Position numbers and translations under genes: made by a program. The notes below the pieces were generated by a model. That model saw only the letters and a list, made by a program, of their open reading frames with translations, had not been told where the DNA came from and made no database searches. 64,000 nt of DNA. It comes from Aminivibrio sp. Its GTDB lineage: Bacteria > Synergistota > Synergistia > Synergistales > Aminobacteriaceae. Of the stretch, positions 9,611 to 18,378 are shown one piece after another (the stretch's first letter is position 1; each line of letters opens with the position of its first letter). The stretch covers positions 1 through 64,000 of the forward strand of contig NZ_JAESIH010000051.1 in NCBI RefSeq assembly GCF_016756745.1. Direction: 5' to 3'.

Positions 9611-9747
9611 TGCCGCCGTCACCTCGGGAAGGAAAATACGCTTCTCCCAAAGTATACCACCGGTCTTTTCCCCGGCTGAATGGCCGGTATCAGTAATTTT
9701 CTTTTTCCTTTTGGACGGCATTTGTGTTAGATTACCGTCATGGGGTG

Positions 9748-10896
9748 ATGGAAATGAAACCGATGGTCTCAGTGATTCTTCTGCTCGGCTTTTTGCTTTC
9801 TCCGGCCCTTCCCGCAGCTGGGGAAAGCGATCCGTACTTTGCGAAAATATGGGAAAAGGCTCTTCCTAAGCTGGAAAAGTCCCTTGAGGTGTTTGATCGC
9901 CGGAAGGATCTCCCCGAATCGAGTTTTTTCGGAGAGGACAAACAGTCGAACACAAAAAAGTATGAAGCCCTTCTTGACGAGGTCTTTGCCGTTCTTATCG
10001 GCTCGGAGCTTCAGAACGCCCGCCAGGAATACAAATTTATCGAGATGAAGATCGAGCAGGCGGGGGACGAGATTACGGTGCTCCTGAAGGAAAGAATAGG
10101 GGCGCCTGAAAAAACATGGAACCCCATGAAGAAAACCCGGGCGAAGATCGATGAAAAAATTGCCGATCTCAGGGAAGACATTGAAGGCCTGACTGCAAGA
10201 AAAACGGAGCTGAAGAGGGCAATGCGGGAGGCCTTGGCGAAAATGGGCGTGAACGTGGAGGAGCAGCAGCTCGACGTGCTTCTTTCCAGCGTCAGCGGCG
10301 ACGACGTCCTGCACCTTCTGCTGGCTGCCGACAGCATCAAGAAAATAAACGGGCAGATTTTGAGCCTTCTCCAGGGAGGCCATGGCAGCGTCCAGTCTGC
10401 CAGGAAGTACACGGGGGTCCACATGGTGCTGGTGGATCTCTACCTTCAGGCAAACCTCAACGTCCTGGGCAAAATCGGCAGGGAATACATCCCCCGCCTT
10501 GAAGAAGTCATGAAAACAGCCCGGCGCATTGGCGACGATGCCAGGCAGATGCTGGCGAAGGCAGGACGGGACGAAAAAAACAGGCAGGTCCTGGAAGCGA
10601 ACGTCAAGGCGAACGAGCGCACAGTCCGGACGGCGGAGCTCTATCGACAGTATCTGAGGGGACAGGAAAACGCCCTCCGGGGCGCCTCGGAAAAACTCGA
10701 GAGAGACTATTTTGTTGCCCGGAACACCTACGACACAGTAAAAACGGGCAGTGACCTCATCTCCCTCATCCAGGTCTCCATGAGCACCATGGAGGGAGTC
10801 TTCAGTTTTGCGGTGCCCGACCTCGCCCTTGTGTACGACCAGGAGCTCATGAAGGAATTCGAGAGGATCACCGAGCGGATCAGAACAGGGAACTGA
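9748..10896 (+). CDS. Secreted coiled-coil protein of unknown function
   Basis: A protein of about 382 residues with an N-terminal signal peptide (MKPMVSVILLLGFLLSPALPAAG) and likely cleavage after the AAG region. The rest is highly charged and helical, with long heptad-like stretches (about 100-160 and 255-330), which suggests a periplasmic or envelope-associated coiled coil. I recognise no domain. The ATG at 9748 (or 9754) is preferred over an in-frame GTG at 9724 because the signal peptide starts there. It is divergent from the serine dehydratase and followed by a clear terminator, so probably monocistronic. Confidence 0.75.
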   Translation: MEMKPMVSVILLLGFLLSPALPAAGESDPYFAKIWEKALPKLEKSLEVFDRRKDLPESSFFGEDKQSNTKKYEALLDEVFAVLIGSELQNARQEYKFIEMKIEQAGDEITVLLKERIGAPEKTWNPMKKTRAKIDEKIADLREDIEGLTARKTELKRAMREALAKMGVNVEEQQLDVLLSSVSGDDVLHLLLAADSIKKINGQILSLLQGGHGSVQSARKYTGVHMVLVDLYLQANLNVLGKIGREYIPRLEEVMKTARRIGDDARQMLAKAGRDEKNRQVLEANVKANERTVRTAELYRQYLRGQENALRGASEKLERDYFVARNTYDTVKTGSDLISLIQVSMSTMEGVFSFAVPDLALVYDQELMKEFERITERIRTGN

Positions 10897-10942
10897 AACC
10901 GGAGGGGCAGCCTTCACCCGGAAAGGGCGGGAAAAGGCACAG

Positions 10943-10975
10943 ACGGCGGAATCCCGTGGGACCGCCGTTTTTATT
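10943..10975 (+). terminator. Rho-independent terminator
   Basis: ACGGCGG pairs with CCGCCGT, with an inner TCCC/GGGA stem, followed by TTTATTTT. It ends the coiled-coil protein transcript. Confidence 0.85.
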
Positions 10976-11014
10976 TTCCGGCGCCATCTCCCGGAATAGA
11001 AGACGCAGGGGCAT

Positions 11015-11177
11015 CCTCAATCCGCAGGCTTTTCAGGCACGGATGTCGGTTCCACAGGCAGACAGCCGGCGAACGCAGGGAGCCGCGGGACTCGCCAGGG
11101 CAGTTGTCACGGACGACAATCCGCGCCTCCCGCCCAATTGGTCCCGGTGACACTCCCCGCCGGGGTGCGGATTTAGG
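11015..11177 (+). mobile_element. MITE copy 2, with 5-bp target duplication GGCAT
   Basis: A 163-bp copy. The left end CCTCAATCCGC (one mismatch) and the right end GCGGATTTAGG are bordered directly by GGCAT at 11010-11014 and 11178-11182. The left part is shortened: the TTTTCAGGCA block is joined directly to the GGATGTCGG block. It separates the coiled-coil gene's terminator from the next promoter. Confidence 0.85.
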
Positions 11178-11191
11178 GGCATGTCCTTGTC

Positions 11192-11230
11192 TTTACAGCG
11201 GGACGGAAAAATGATATGAATTTTTTATCA
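11192..11230 (+). promoter_or_regulatory. Promoter and 19-bp operator of the YheO/DauR-type regulator gene
   Basis: TTTACA, 17-base spacer, TATGAA (11215-11220). The -10 box lies inside an inverted-repeat 19-mer, TGATATGAATTTTTTATCA (11212-11230). Sixteen of its 19 positions match a site at the iorAB promoter, which suggests autoregulation. Confidence 0.65.
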
Positions 11231-11267
11231 GACAACAAAAGATTTTGCACGAAAGGGATGGCGCTGC

Positions 11268-11975
11268 ATGAAACCTGAAGGCCAGGCATCCGGAAACCGG
11301 GAGTTTCTGGAAAAATACATTCCGCTTCTCGATTTTTTCGCCGAGGTTTGCGGCCCCGAATACGAACTGGTGCTCCACGACGTGTCCAGACCGGAAGCTT
11401 CCATTATCGCCATACGGAACGGACAGATCAGCGGCCGTACTGCGGGAAGTACCATGTCCGACTATGCCCCGACTTTCATCAAGCTGATCCGGAACGGGGG
11501 ATGCAGCGAGGACATGGTCGCCCACGTGGACAAGACCAGGGACAACCGAATCCTGGAATCCCACACCTTTTTCATCAAGGATGAACAGGGTGAGCTTCGG
11601 GGCATGATATGCGCGAACCACGACGTCACCGACCTCATTCGCCTTCATGACACCCTGCACGAGAAGATCTTGATGCTGAACGGACTTTCGGGGAGATCGG
11701 CGCTTCCGGAAAAAGAAGAAACTCCCGCTCCCCTGGAAAATATTTTCACTGCGGAGAACGAATCTAACCTTGACGGCCTCATGGACGTGCTGATAGAGAA
11801 GGCCGTCTCAGAGTTTCCCACCCCCCTTGGGGCGATGACCCCGGAAGAGAGGACCAGGTTCGTGGGGGTTCTGAAAGGAAGGCATCTCTTTTCCATGAAG
11901 GGGGCGGTGCCGAAAGTGGCCCGGCGCCTGGGAGTCTCGGAGGCCACCGTGTACAGGTACCTGAAGAAGGAGTGA
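11268..11975 (+). CDS. YheO/DauR-type transcriptional regulator (PAS-like + HTH)
   Basis: A 235-residue DNA-binding protein. The N-terminal domain (about 15-130) is a YheO-like PAS sensor, with the typical YELVLHDVSRPEASIIAIRNG start. The C-terminus (about 205-235) is a helix-turn-helix ending in ARRLGVSEATVYRYLKKE, as in DauR-family regulators of amino-acid catabolism. It lies immediately upstream of iorAB in the same direction, with a 146-base gap that contains the iorAB promoter. The matching palindromes at both promoters make it the best candidate regulator of indolepyruvate oxidoreductase. Effector unknown. Confidence 0.85.
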   Translation: MKPEGQASGNREFLEKYIPLLDFFAEVCGPEYELVLHDVSRPEASIIAIRNGQISGRTAGSTMSDYAPTFIKLIRNGGCSEDMVAHVDKTRDNRILESHTFFIKDEQGELRGMICANHDVTDLIRLHDTLHEKILMLNGLSGRSALPEKEETPAPLENIFTAENESNLDGLMDVLIEKAVSEFPTPLGAMTPEERTRFVGVLKGRHLFSMKGAVPKVARRLGVSEATVYRYLKKE

Positions 11976-12039
11976 TCTCCCCGGGGCAGGGCCACTTCCG
12001 GGAAGGTGAAAAGAGATTCCGCGGGGAATATCTTTTTTG

Positions 12040-12079
12040 TTGCGAAACGCGGGCATGTGTGATAAGAAATTATTATCAC
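12040..12079 (+). promoter_or_regulatory. iorAB promoter with palindromic operator
   Basis: TTGCGA, 17-base spacer, TAAGAA (12063-12068), embedded in TGATAAGAAATTATTATCA (12060-12078); the inverted repeat GTGATAA/TTATCAC spans 12059-12079. Its geometry relative to the -10 box is the same as in the 11212-11230 site. Confidence 0.65.
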
Positions 12080-12121
12080 TTTGAACCGGCCAAGAGAATT
12101 CAATAAAGGAGCGACCTCTCG

Positions 12122-13888
12122 ATGAAAGCGATACTGTCCGGCAACGAAGCCGTAGCCCAGGGCGCCTGGGAGGCGGGATGCCATGTGGCGGCCGCCTATC
12201 CCGGAACGCCCGGTACTGAGATACTTGAGAACCTGGGACGATTTCCCGAAGTGTATTGCGAGTGGTCTCCCAATGAGAAGGTTGCCCTCGAAGTCGCTTC
12301 GGGAGCGTCCATAGCGGGAGCCCGTGCCTTGAGCGCCATGAAGCACGTGGGGTTGAACGTGGCGGCGGATCCCTTTTTCACCATGTCCTACATCGGGGTA
12401 AACGGCGGGCTGGTCATCGTCTCCGCGGATGACCCGGGGCTTTCCAGTTCCCAGAACGAACAGGACAACCGCTGGTACGCCATCCACGCCAAGGTGCCCA
12501 TGCTCGAACCGTCAGACAGCCGGGAATGCCTGGATTTCACCAGGGCCGCCTTCGACATTTCCGAGCGGTTCGATACGCCCGTCCTCCTGAGGCTCACCAC
12601 CAGGATATGCCACGGCAAGAGCGTGGTCGAGACGGGAGAGAGAGTCGAGACTGCCGTCAGGGAGTACAGGAGAAATCTGGCCAAAAACGCCATGCTGCCC
12701 GCCTTCGCGAAACAGAAGCACTATATGGTTGAAAAGAGACTTGATGACCTGAGGGAATACGGAGAATCTTCCCCCCTCAATTCTGCGGAGATGGTCGACG
12801 GAGCGGAGATCGGGGTGATCGCCTCGGGCGTGGGATATCAGTATGCCCGGGAGGCCCTTGGAGACGGGGCGAGCTTTCTGAAGATAGGCTTTTCATGGCC
12901 TCTCCCCCGCAGGCTTATCCGGGAATTTGCCTCAAAGGTGAAGATTCTCTGGGTGGTGGAGGAGAACGATCCGTTTCTGGAAACGGAAATTAGGGCCATG
13001 GGGATCCCTTGCTTCGGTAAGGATGTCCTGCCCGTGGTGGACGAACTCACACCGGCCATCGTCGCCCGGGCAGTCCTGGGGAAAAAATTAGCGCAGGCAC
13101 TGGAAGCGGAGCTTCCGCCTCCGAACAGGCCCCCTCTTCTTTGCCCGGGATGCCCCCACAGGGGACTGTTCTTCCCCCTGGGCAAAAAGAAGGATGTGAT
13201 CGTGACGGGGGATATCGGCTGTTATGGTCTCGGATCCATGCCCCCCCTTAACGTAGGAGAGACCACCATCTGCATGGGGGCGGGCTTTTCCGCCGCCATC
13301 GGCTTCCAGAAAGCCGGCGAGAAGGCGGGCAGGAATCAGAAGGTTTTCGGAATCCTTGGAGATTCCACGTTCTTTCACTCGGGGATTACCGGGCTCATCG
13401 ACGCGGTGGTGAACAAGTCCCGGGGAGTGTTCGTCATCATGGACAACAGGATCACCGCCATGACGGGACAGCAGGAAAATCCCGGGTCGGGCAGGACTCT
13501 TTCGGGGGAGGATACCGTTGCGCTGGACATCCCGAAGATCTGCGAGGCCTGCGGGGTCAGGAGGGAGAATATCCACGTGGTGGACCCCTACGACCTGAAG
13601 GCCTCAGGGGAGGCTGTGGACAGGGCGTGGGCGGCGGAGGAACTATCCGTCATCGTAACCACCCGCCCATGTGCGCTGTTGAAGGATGTGCAGAAGGAGC
13701 GGGAAGGATTGAAATGTTCCGTCGACGAAGAACGGTGCGTTCTCTGCGGTGCATGCCTGAACCTTGGCTGCCCCGCCATTACGAAACGGGGCAGGATTGT
13801 CATTGACCAGGCGGCCTGCAACGGATGCGGCCTGTGCGTCCAGGTCTGCCCGAAGAAAGCCATTGGAAGGGAGGGCGAGGCTCGATGA
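12122..13888 (+). CDS. iorA: Indolepyruvate:ferredoxin oxidoreductase alpha subunit
   Basis: A 588-residue subunit of the thiamine-pyrophosphate enzyme that oxidatively decarboxylates aryl-pyruvates (from Trp, Phe, Tyr) to aryl-acetyl-CoA, reducing ferredoxin. In order: the pyrimidine-binding domain starting LSGNEAVAQGAWEAG with AAYPGTPGTEI, a linker domain, CPGCPHRGLFF, then the TPP-binding core GDIGCYGLGSMPP and GDSTFFHSGITGL. At the C-terminus are two 4Fe-4S ferredoxin motifs (CVLCGACLNLGC and CNGCGLCVQVCP). Length and order are standard. It overlaps iorB by ATGA, indicating translational coupling. Confidence 0.96.
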   Translation: MKAILSGNEAVAQGAWEAGCHVAAAYPGTPGTEILENLGRFPEVYCEWSPNEKVALEVASGASIAGARALSAMKHVGLNVAADPFFTMSYIGVNGGLVIVSADDPGLSSSQNEQDNRWYAIHAKVPMLEPSDSRECLDFTRAAFDISERFDTPVLLRLTTRICHGKSVVETGERVETAVREYRRNLAKNAMLPAFAKQKHYMVEKRLDDLREYGESSPLNSAEMVDGAEIGVIASGVGYQYAREALGDGASFLKIGFSWPLPRRLIREFASKVKILWVVEENDPFLETEIRAMGIPCFGKDVLPVVDELTPAIVARAVLGKKLAQALEAELPPPNRPPLLCPGCPHRGLFFPLGKKKDVIVTGDIGCYGLGSMPPLNVGETTICMGAGFSAAIGFQKAGEKAGRNQKVFGILGDSTFFHSGITGLIDAVVNKSRGVFVIMDNRITAMTGQQENPGSGRTLSGEDTVALDIPKICEACGVRRENIHVVDPYDLKASGEAVDRAWAAEELSVIVTTRPCALLKDVQKEREGLKCSVDEERCVLCGACLNLGCPAITKRGRIVIDQAACNGCGLCVQVCPKKAIGREGEAR

Positions 13889-14472
13889 ACGCAAAGACCA
13901 GGAATGTGCTGCTTGTGGGTGTCGGAGGTCAGGGCACCATCCTCGCGGGCAGGGTGCTGGCGGAGGGGCTCCTTTCCTTCGGCTATGACGTTAAGATGTC
14001 GGAGATTCACGGCATGGCCCAGAGGGGCGGAAGCGTGTCAACCCACGTTCGCTACGGAACAAAAGTGTATTCCCCTGTCATATGCAGGGGGGAGGCGGAC
14101 GTGGTGGCGGCCTTCGAGAAAATGGAGGCTCTCCGCCGGCTTCCGTACCTTTCTCCCGGCGGAAGGCTGATCGTGAACAACCACGAGATCTTCCCCATGC
14201 CGGTGATCCTGGGGGAGGCGGAATATCCCCGGGAGATCGAAAAGACCCTTTCGGCCGTCGCTCCCGGAACTTTCGTGGTGGAAGCGACCAAAACGGCGGA
14301 GGACTTGGGAAATACGAAAGTGATGAACATGGTCCTCCTCGGTGCGGTGGTGAAGTCCCTGGGGCTGGACGGCATGGACTGGAGCGGGACGTTCCGGGCC
14401 TGTGTTCCTCCCCGTACCGTTGAGGTCAATGAAAGGGCCTTCGCCGCGGGAATGAATCTCCTTCCAGGGTAA
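13885..14472 (+). CDS. iorB: Indolepyruvate:ferredoxin oxidoreductase beta subunit
   Basis: A 195-residue gamma/beta-type domain partner of IorA, with the GVGGQGTILAGRVLAEG nucleotide-binding-like start and the conserved EIHGMAQRGGSVSTHVR segment. I take the ATG at 13885, which overlaps the iorA stop, over longer in-frame starts inside iorA. It is the last gene of the operon, followed by a terminator and MITE copy 3. Confidence 0.95.
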   Translation: MNAKTRNVLLVGVGGQGTILAGRVLAEGLLSFGYDVKMSEIHGMAQRGGSVSTHVRYGTKVYSPVICRGEADVVAAFEKMEALRRLPYLSPGGRLIVNNHEIFPMPVILGEAEYPREIEKTLSAVAPGTFVVEATKTAEDLGNTKVMNMVLLGAVVKSLGLDGMDWSGTFRACVPPRTVEVNERAFAAGMNLLPG

Positions 14473-14494
14473 ACGACAACGACAGCATTGAAAA

Positions 14495-14541
14495 CAAAAA
14501 AGGAGGGGCCGGGTCCGGACCGTTTCTTCTCCTTTTTTTCT
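14495..14541 (+). terminator. Terminator after iorB
   Basis: AAAAAAGGAG and CTCCTTTTTT form the outer stem, and GGTCCGGACC gives an inner palindrome, followed by a T-rich run. Confidence 0.7.
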
Positions 14542-14582
14542 TCTCCCGGCGCCGCGTGTTTTCTTTTCAGTCCGACAGAAGC

Positions 14583-14847
14583 CCTAAATCCGCACCCCGG
14601 CGGGGAGCGTCACCGGGACCAATTGGGGCGGGGGGCGGATTGTCGTCAGTGACAACTGCCCGGACGAGTCCCGCGGCTCCCTGCCTGAGAAACCGATATC
14701 CGTACCGGTTTCTCTCCCCTCAGGCGCCTTCCCCCCAGGAGATCTCTCAGCAAAGAGCGCGGAGCGAAATCTCTTCGCCCCCGGGGAGGGCGAATTGGTC
14801 CTATGCCCGGCGACATTCCCTCTGCCTGAAAAATTTGCTGATTTAGG
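14583..14847 (-). mobile_element. MITE copy 3 (near full length, inverted)
   Basis: A 265-bp copy in reverse orientation, from CCTAAATCCGC to GCTGATTTAGG (one terminal mismatch). It contains both halves and the internal hairpin in a variant form, AAACCGGTA-CGGA-TATCGGTTT on the minus strand. No target duplication is recognisable, suggesting an older insertion. It fills most of the iorB-MFS gap. Confidence 0.85.
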
Positions 14848-14933
14848 TTTATAGGGGGAGAGGAAAAACTTGGCAAATGCATTCTATATGGTATCCTACT
14901 ATTTTAAAGTTCTTGAAAAGCGAGTGGTGACTC

Positions 14934-16391
14934 ATGACCCGTACCGGAACCCAATCTCCCGATATTTCGAAGAACGCCGTCCTGGCGGTTGCGGCGTTGA
15001 CGGCCTTTCTGCCGCCCTTCATGCTCTCGTCGGTGAACATCGCCCTGCCCTCCATTCAGCAGGACTACGGTGCGAGCGCCGTGTGGCTGAGCTGGGTGGC
15101 CACATCCTATCTGCTTTCCTCGGCGGTTTTCCTCATCCCGGCGGGGAAAATGGGGGATATCTGGGGACGAAAGCGCATACTCGTCATCGGCACGGGAATC
15201 TTCATTGTCTCAACGATCCTCTGTCCCCTGGCCCCAACCATGCCCTTTTTCATCCTTCTCAGGGCGGTGCAGGGAGCAGGGGGTTCCTTGATGCTGACCA
15301 TGGGAATGGCCATTCTGACTTCCGTTTTCCCGGCGGCGGAGCGGGGGAAAGCCCTCGGCGTCAACGTAGCGTCAATTTACCTCGGGGCTTCTGCGGGGCC
15401 CTTTTTCGGCGGGCTTCTCATCGGGGCCTTCGGGTGGACTTCAGTGTTTTTCGTGAACGCCCTTCTCGGGGCAGTCTCGATTATACTGCTGAAAACACGG
15501 GTTCCCTTTGAATGGCGGGAGGGGAGCAGCAAACGGCTCGACCTTACAGGTTGTTTCGTTTACGGGACCTCTCTCGTCGCCGTCATGTACGGGGCCTCCA
15601 TTCTTCCGTCGGCTGGAGGGCTCTTTCTGATTGCCGTGGGAGGCGGACTGTTCGCAGTCTTTATCCGGAGGATGCTCCGGTCTGAAGATCCCCTGTTCGA
15701 GATCCGCCTTTTTTCCGGGAACCGGGTCTTTGCCTTTTCCAACGTGGCTGCGCTGATCAACTATGCCGCCACCTATTCCGTGTCTTTCCTCCTGAGCCTG
15801 TACCTCCAGTACATCAAGGGCATGTCTCCGTCCGAAGCTGGGGTAGTCATGGTGACCCAGCCTCTCCTGCAGGCGTTTCTCTCCCCCTATACCGGAAAAT
15901 TATCGGACAGGATAGAACCGGGACTGCTCGCATCGGGGGGTATGCTGTCCACCGCCCTCGGTCTGACCATTTTTGCCTTTCTCGGCAGGGAAACGCCCAT
16001 GGCCTTCATTTTCACGGCCCTCGTCCTGCTTGGCCTTGGTTTTGCCTTCTTCTCATCGCCGAACACCAATGCCATCATGGGGTCCGTTCCGTCGAGGTTT
16101 TACGGTGCGGCCTCAGGTTCGGTGGGCACCATGAGGGTAATGGGGCAGATGACCAGCATGGCCGTGATCACAGTGGTCTTTGCCGCGCTGCTCGGGAGCG
16201 ACCAGATCACTCCCGAACGGTACGGCAACTTTCTTGTCGTGGTGAGGATCAGTTTTTCTATTTCTTCACTGTTGTGTTTTCTGGGAGTCTTTTTCTCATG
16301 GTTCCGGGGAAATCTCCATGAAGGACAGGCGGGAAAGGCCGGCCAGGAAGAAGGAGATGAAACGCTGCTCAGCTCCCGGGACGTCAGATAA
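14934..16391 (+). CDS. MFS transporter, DHA2 (EmrB/QacA-like) family
   Basis: A 485-residue inner-membrane protein with about 14 predicted membrane helices. It has the first-loop motif GKMGDIWGRKRILVIG and the antiporter-type motif LGVNVASIYLGASAGPFFGG at about 140-160. Members are proton-driven drug or metabolite exporters; the substrate cannot be told. The ATG is preceded only by a weak GAGTGG. No neighbour suggests a function, and it is separated from iorAB by a terminator and a MITE. Confidence 0.9.
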   Translation: MTRTGTQSPDISKNAVLAVAALTAFLPPFMLSSVNIALPSIQQDYGASAVWLSWVATSYLLSSAVFLIPAGKMGDIWGRKRILVIGTGIFIVSTILCPLAPTMPFFILLRAVQGAGGSLMLTMGMAILTSVFPAAERGKALGVNVASIYLGASAGPFFGGLLIGAFGWTSVFFVNALLGAVSIILLKTRVPFEWREGSSKRLDLTGCFVYGTSLVAVMYGASILPSAGGLFLIAVGGGLFAVFIRRMLRSEDPLFEIRLFSGNRVFAFSNVAALINYAATYSVSFLLSLYLQYIKGMSPSEAGVVMVTQPLLQAFLSPYTGKLSDRIEPGLLASGGMLSTALGLTIFAFLGRETPMAFIFTALVLLGLGFAFFSSPNTNAIMGSVPSRFYGAASGSVGTMRVMGQMTSMAVITVVFAALLGSDQITPERYGNFLVVVRISFSISSLLCFLGVFFSWFRGNLHEGQAGKAGQEEGDETLLSSRDVR

Positions 16392-16711
16392 GCGTCAGCT
16401 GAGACTGATCTCCCGGGGGCGGGTGTCTTTTCTCAACAAGGGACATTGCCCTGTCCCGATCGATGCGGCGAACCGGCCGTTCAGGGGGTTGATGGCCGAC
16501 AGTATGTCCGAAAGGGCTTGTTCCCTGCATAACTGGCACAGGCTCCTTTTTGAAAGGGAAAGAAAGGGTCTTTCAGAGCTGCATTTTTGCAGGGGGACAG
16601 GGGCTCCTACCTTCGTTTTTTCCCAATTGCAGCAGAAATCACGGCATGCATTTTTTGTTCTGTGAGATAATAAATAAAACGTTCAGCCAGTCTTCGGGGG
16701 TGAGAATAACT
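16392..16711 (+). other. Non-coding gap of 320 bases
   Basis: No convincing gene is seen. A GGGACA/GTCCC hairpin lies near 16440-16460, and a GATAAT hexamer at 16666-16671 could be the -10 box of the following gene, without a good -35. Short frames here lack ribosome-binding sites and family-like sequence. Confidence 0.5.
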
Positions 16712-17212
16712 ATGATCGATTTTTCAAAAGGATATTCTCTGGAGGAGTACTTCCGGAAGGGGTACGAGGAAGAGCGGGACCGGCAGAAAAGGGCCTGCGA
16801 AAGGACCGTTTTTTCCCCGGAGTTCGAGGAAGCCGTGAAGGGTGTGAAACAGCCCGTCAATCTCGCGGCCTTCGCTGAAATCTACTGTCCGGATACGGTG
16901 GTCACCATGCCCTTCGTAAAAAGGGCGGCGGACCTCAACCCGCTCATCCGCCTGGCGGTATTCGAGCGGGAGCCTTGGGCGAAGGAACTTGAGGCTTACA
17001 CGGGAGCCGCCAGGATTCCCACCCTGCTTTTCTTCGACGGGGACATGAATCTCCGGGGGAAATACGTCGAGCTTCCTGACGGCCTGAAAGACGCGATGCG
17101 GGATGCCGATCCGGGAGAACGAAGCGTCATGACCCTGGAATACCGCCGGGGAAAATACAATGGTCTGATCCAGGAGCAATTCATCGCCATTCTGGCTTCC
17201 TTTTCTTCATGA
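16712..17212 (+). CDS. Thioredoxin-fold family protein
   Basis: A 166-residue cytosolic protein. It resembles the thioredoxin-like proteins (about 160-190 residues) that carry a YCPDTVVTMPF segment followed by the ARIPTLLFFDGDMN strand-turn with cis-Pro. One cysteine (YCPD) occupies the active-site region; the second of the usual CxxC is absent, so it is probably not a general disulfide reductase. Start taken at 16712, with GGGGGTGAG upstream; a longer frame starting at 16550 has no family-like N-terminus. Role unknown. Confidence 0.7.
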   Translation: MIDFSKGYSLEEYFRKGYEEERDRQKRACERTVFSPEFEEAVKGVKQPVNLAAFAEIYCPDTVVTMPFVKRAADLNPLIRLAVFEREPWAKELEAYTGAARIPTLLFFDGDMNLRGKYVELPDGLKDAMRDADPGERSVMTLEYRRGKYNGLIQEQFIAILASFSS

Positions 17213-17276
17213 TGACGGAAGCTGACCCGGTCATGAGAATTCGCGGGGGGTGTCCCGGGGAGACCGGAACGCTCTG

Positions 17277-17810
17277 ATGTCTCTCGCAGGAGTTTTTTTG
17301 CTTTTTCTCCGCCTGGGAGCCTTTACCTTCGGAGGAGGAATCGTAATGATGGGCATCCTTGAGAGAGAGCTCAGGGAGACGGGCAGCTTTGCCCCGGGCG
17401 AGATTATGGACATGATGATTTTTGCCACTGCTTTCCCCGGTCCCATCGCAGTTAACCTCGCACTTCTGGCAGGCGGGAAACTGGCCGGAAAGGCCGGGGC
17501 GATTGTTGCGGTGACCGGAACGGTCCTTCCGCCTTTCCTCACCATTCTCTTCCTGACCAAAGTCCTTCTTCTCTTTCTGAGCACCCCTCTCGTCCGGGCG
17601 TTTTTTCTCGGGGCGGCCTGTGCCGTGGCGGTGATTATCGGGGGAGTGGTCTATGACATGACGAAAATTTCTTTTTCGGGCGGATGGAAAGACATGGCCG
17701 TTTTTGCTCTTGTTTCGGCGGTTCTCCTCGGTTTCGGGCTTCATCCGCTCATAGCCCTCGGTGCGGGAACGGCTCTCCGTCTTGCCCTCGGGGAGGGGAA
17801 GTCGGAATGA
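17277..17810 (+). CDS. Chromate-transporter (ChrA-type) half protein 1
   Basis: A membrane protein of about 177 residues with the CHR-domain start LFLRLGAFTFGGGIVMMG and the AFPGPIAVNLALLAGG motif, about six helices. CHR half-proteins work as pairs. The start is uncertain: ATG 17277 gives the usual N-terminus, while GTG 17250 is also in frame. The stop overlaps the ATG of the second half (ATGA), as expected for a two-gene transporter. The family exports chromate, but other anions have been proposed as substrates. Confidence 0.88.
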   Translation: MSLAGVFLLFLRLGAFTFGGGIVMMGILERELRETGSFAPGEIMDMMIFATAFPGPIAVNLALLAGGKLAGKAGAIVAVTGTVLPPFLTILFLTKVLLLFLSTPLVRAFFLGAACAVAVIIGGVVYDMTKISFSGGWKDMAVFALVSAVLLGFGLHPLIALGAGTALRLALGEGKSE

Positions 17811-18340
17811 GTGCCCTTTCCGTCCTTTTTTTTACCTTCGTCCGCATCGGCCTCGGCGCTTTCGGCGGAGGACTGGCGACCATCCCCTTTATCCATCATG
17901 AACTTGTCGCCTCCCACCCATGGCTGACAGAGAGGGAATTTGCAGAGGTGGTCTCACTTGCCCAGATGACTCCCGGACCTGTGGCGGTCAATGCGGCGAC
18001 GTACGTGGGCTACCGCCTTGCGGGTTTTGCCGGTTCGCTGGCTGCGACGTTTGCCGTGGTGGCCGCACCACTGGCCCTCGTAGCGGCGGCGGCATGGCTT
18101 CTTTCCAGGGCGTCCGGCCGGACGAAAAGAGGGGTGGAGCGGGTGCAGAGAGCTCTTCGGCCGGCAGTGGCCGCCATGCTGTTCGGAGCGTTCTGGATGG
18201 TGGTCCGTCCTCTGGCGGGAGACTGGAGGCTGTGGCCATTCACCCTTGTTCTTTTGGGGATGTCACGATTTTCCCCTTTCAGGAAATACCCCCAGCTTCT
18301 TCTCCTTGCAGCAGGGATGACGGGCATGGTTCTTCTCTAG
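17807..18340 (+). CDS. Chromate-transporter (ChrA-type) half protein 2
   Basis: A 177-residue partner of the preceding half transporter, with VRIGLGAFGGGLATIPFIHH and the SLAQMTPGPVAVNAATYVGY motif. The two halves overlap by four bases and are followed after 38 bases by the aldehyde:ferredoxin oxidoreductase gene, so all three are probably co-transcribed. Because that enzyme class carries a tungstopterin, an oxyanion substrate other than chromate is conceivable; this is inference only. Confidence 0.88.
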   Translation: MSALSVLFFTFVRIGLGAFGGGLATIPFIHHELVASHPWLTEREFAEVVSLAQMTPGPVAVNAATYVGYRLAGFAGSLAATFAVVAAPLALVAAAAWLLSRASGRTKRGVERVQRALRPAVAAMLFGAFWMVVRPLAGDWRLWPFTLVLLGMSRFSPFRKYPQLLLLAAGMTGMVLL

Positions 18341-18378
18341 AAAATAAATTTTTTTGCTCTGGAAAGGATGATTCGACA

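Noticed and set aside
14583-14847. MITE copies as ordinary Rho-independent terminators
   Set aside because: They lack T-runs, occur next to genes that already have terminators, vary in orientation and show target duplications.
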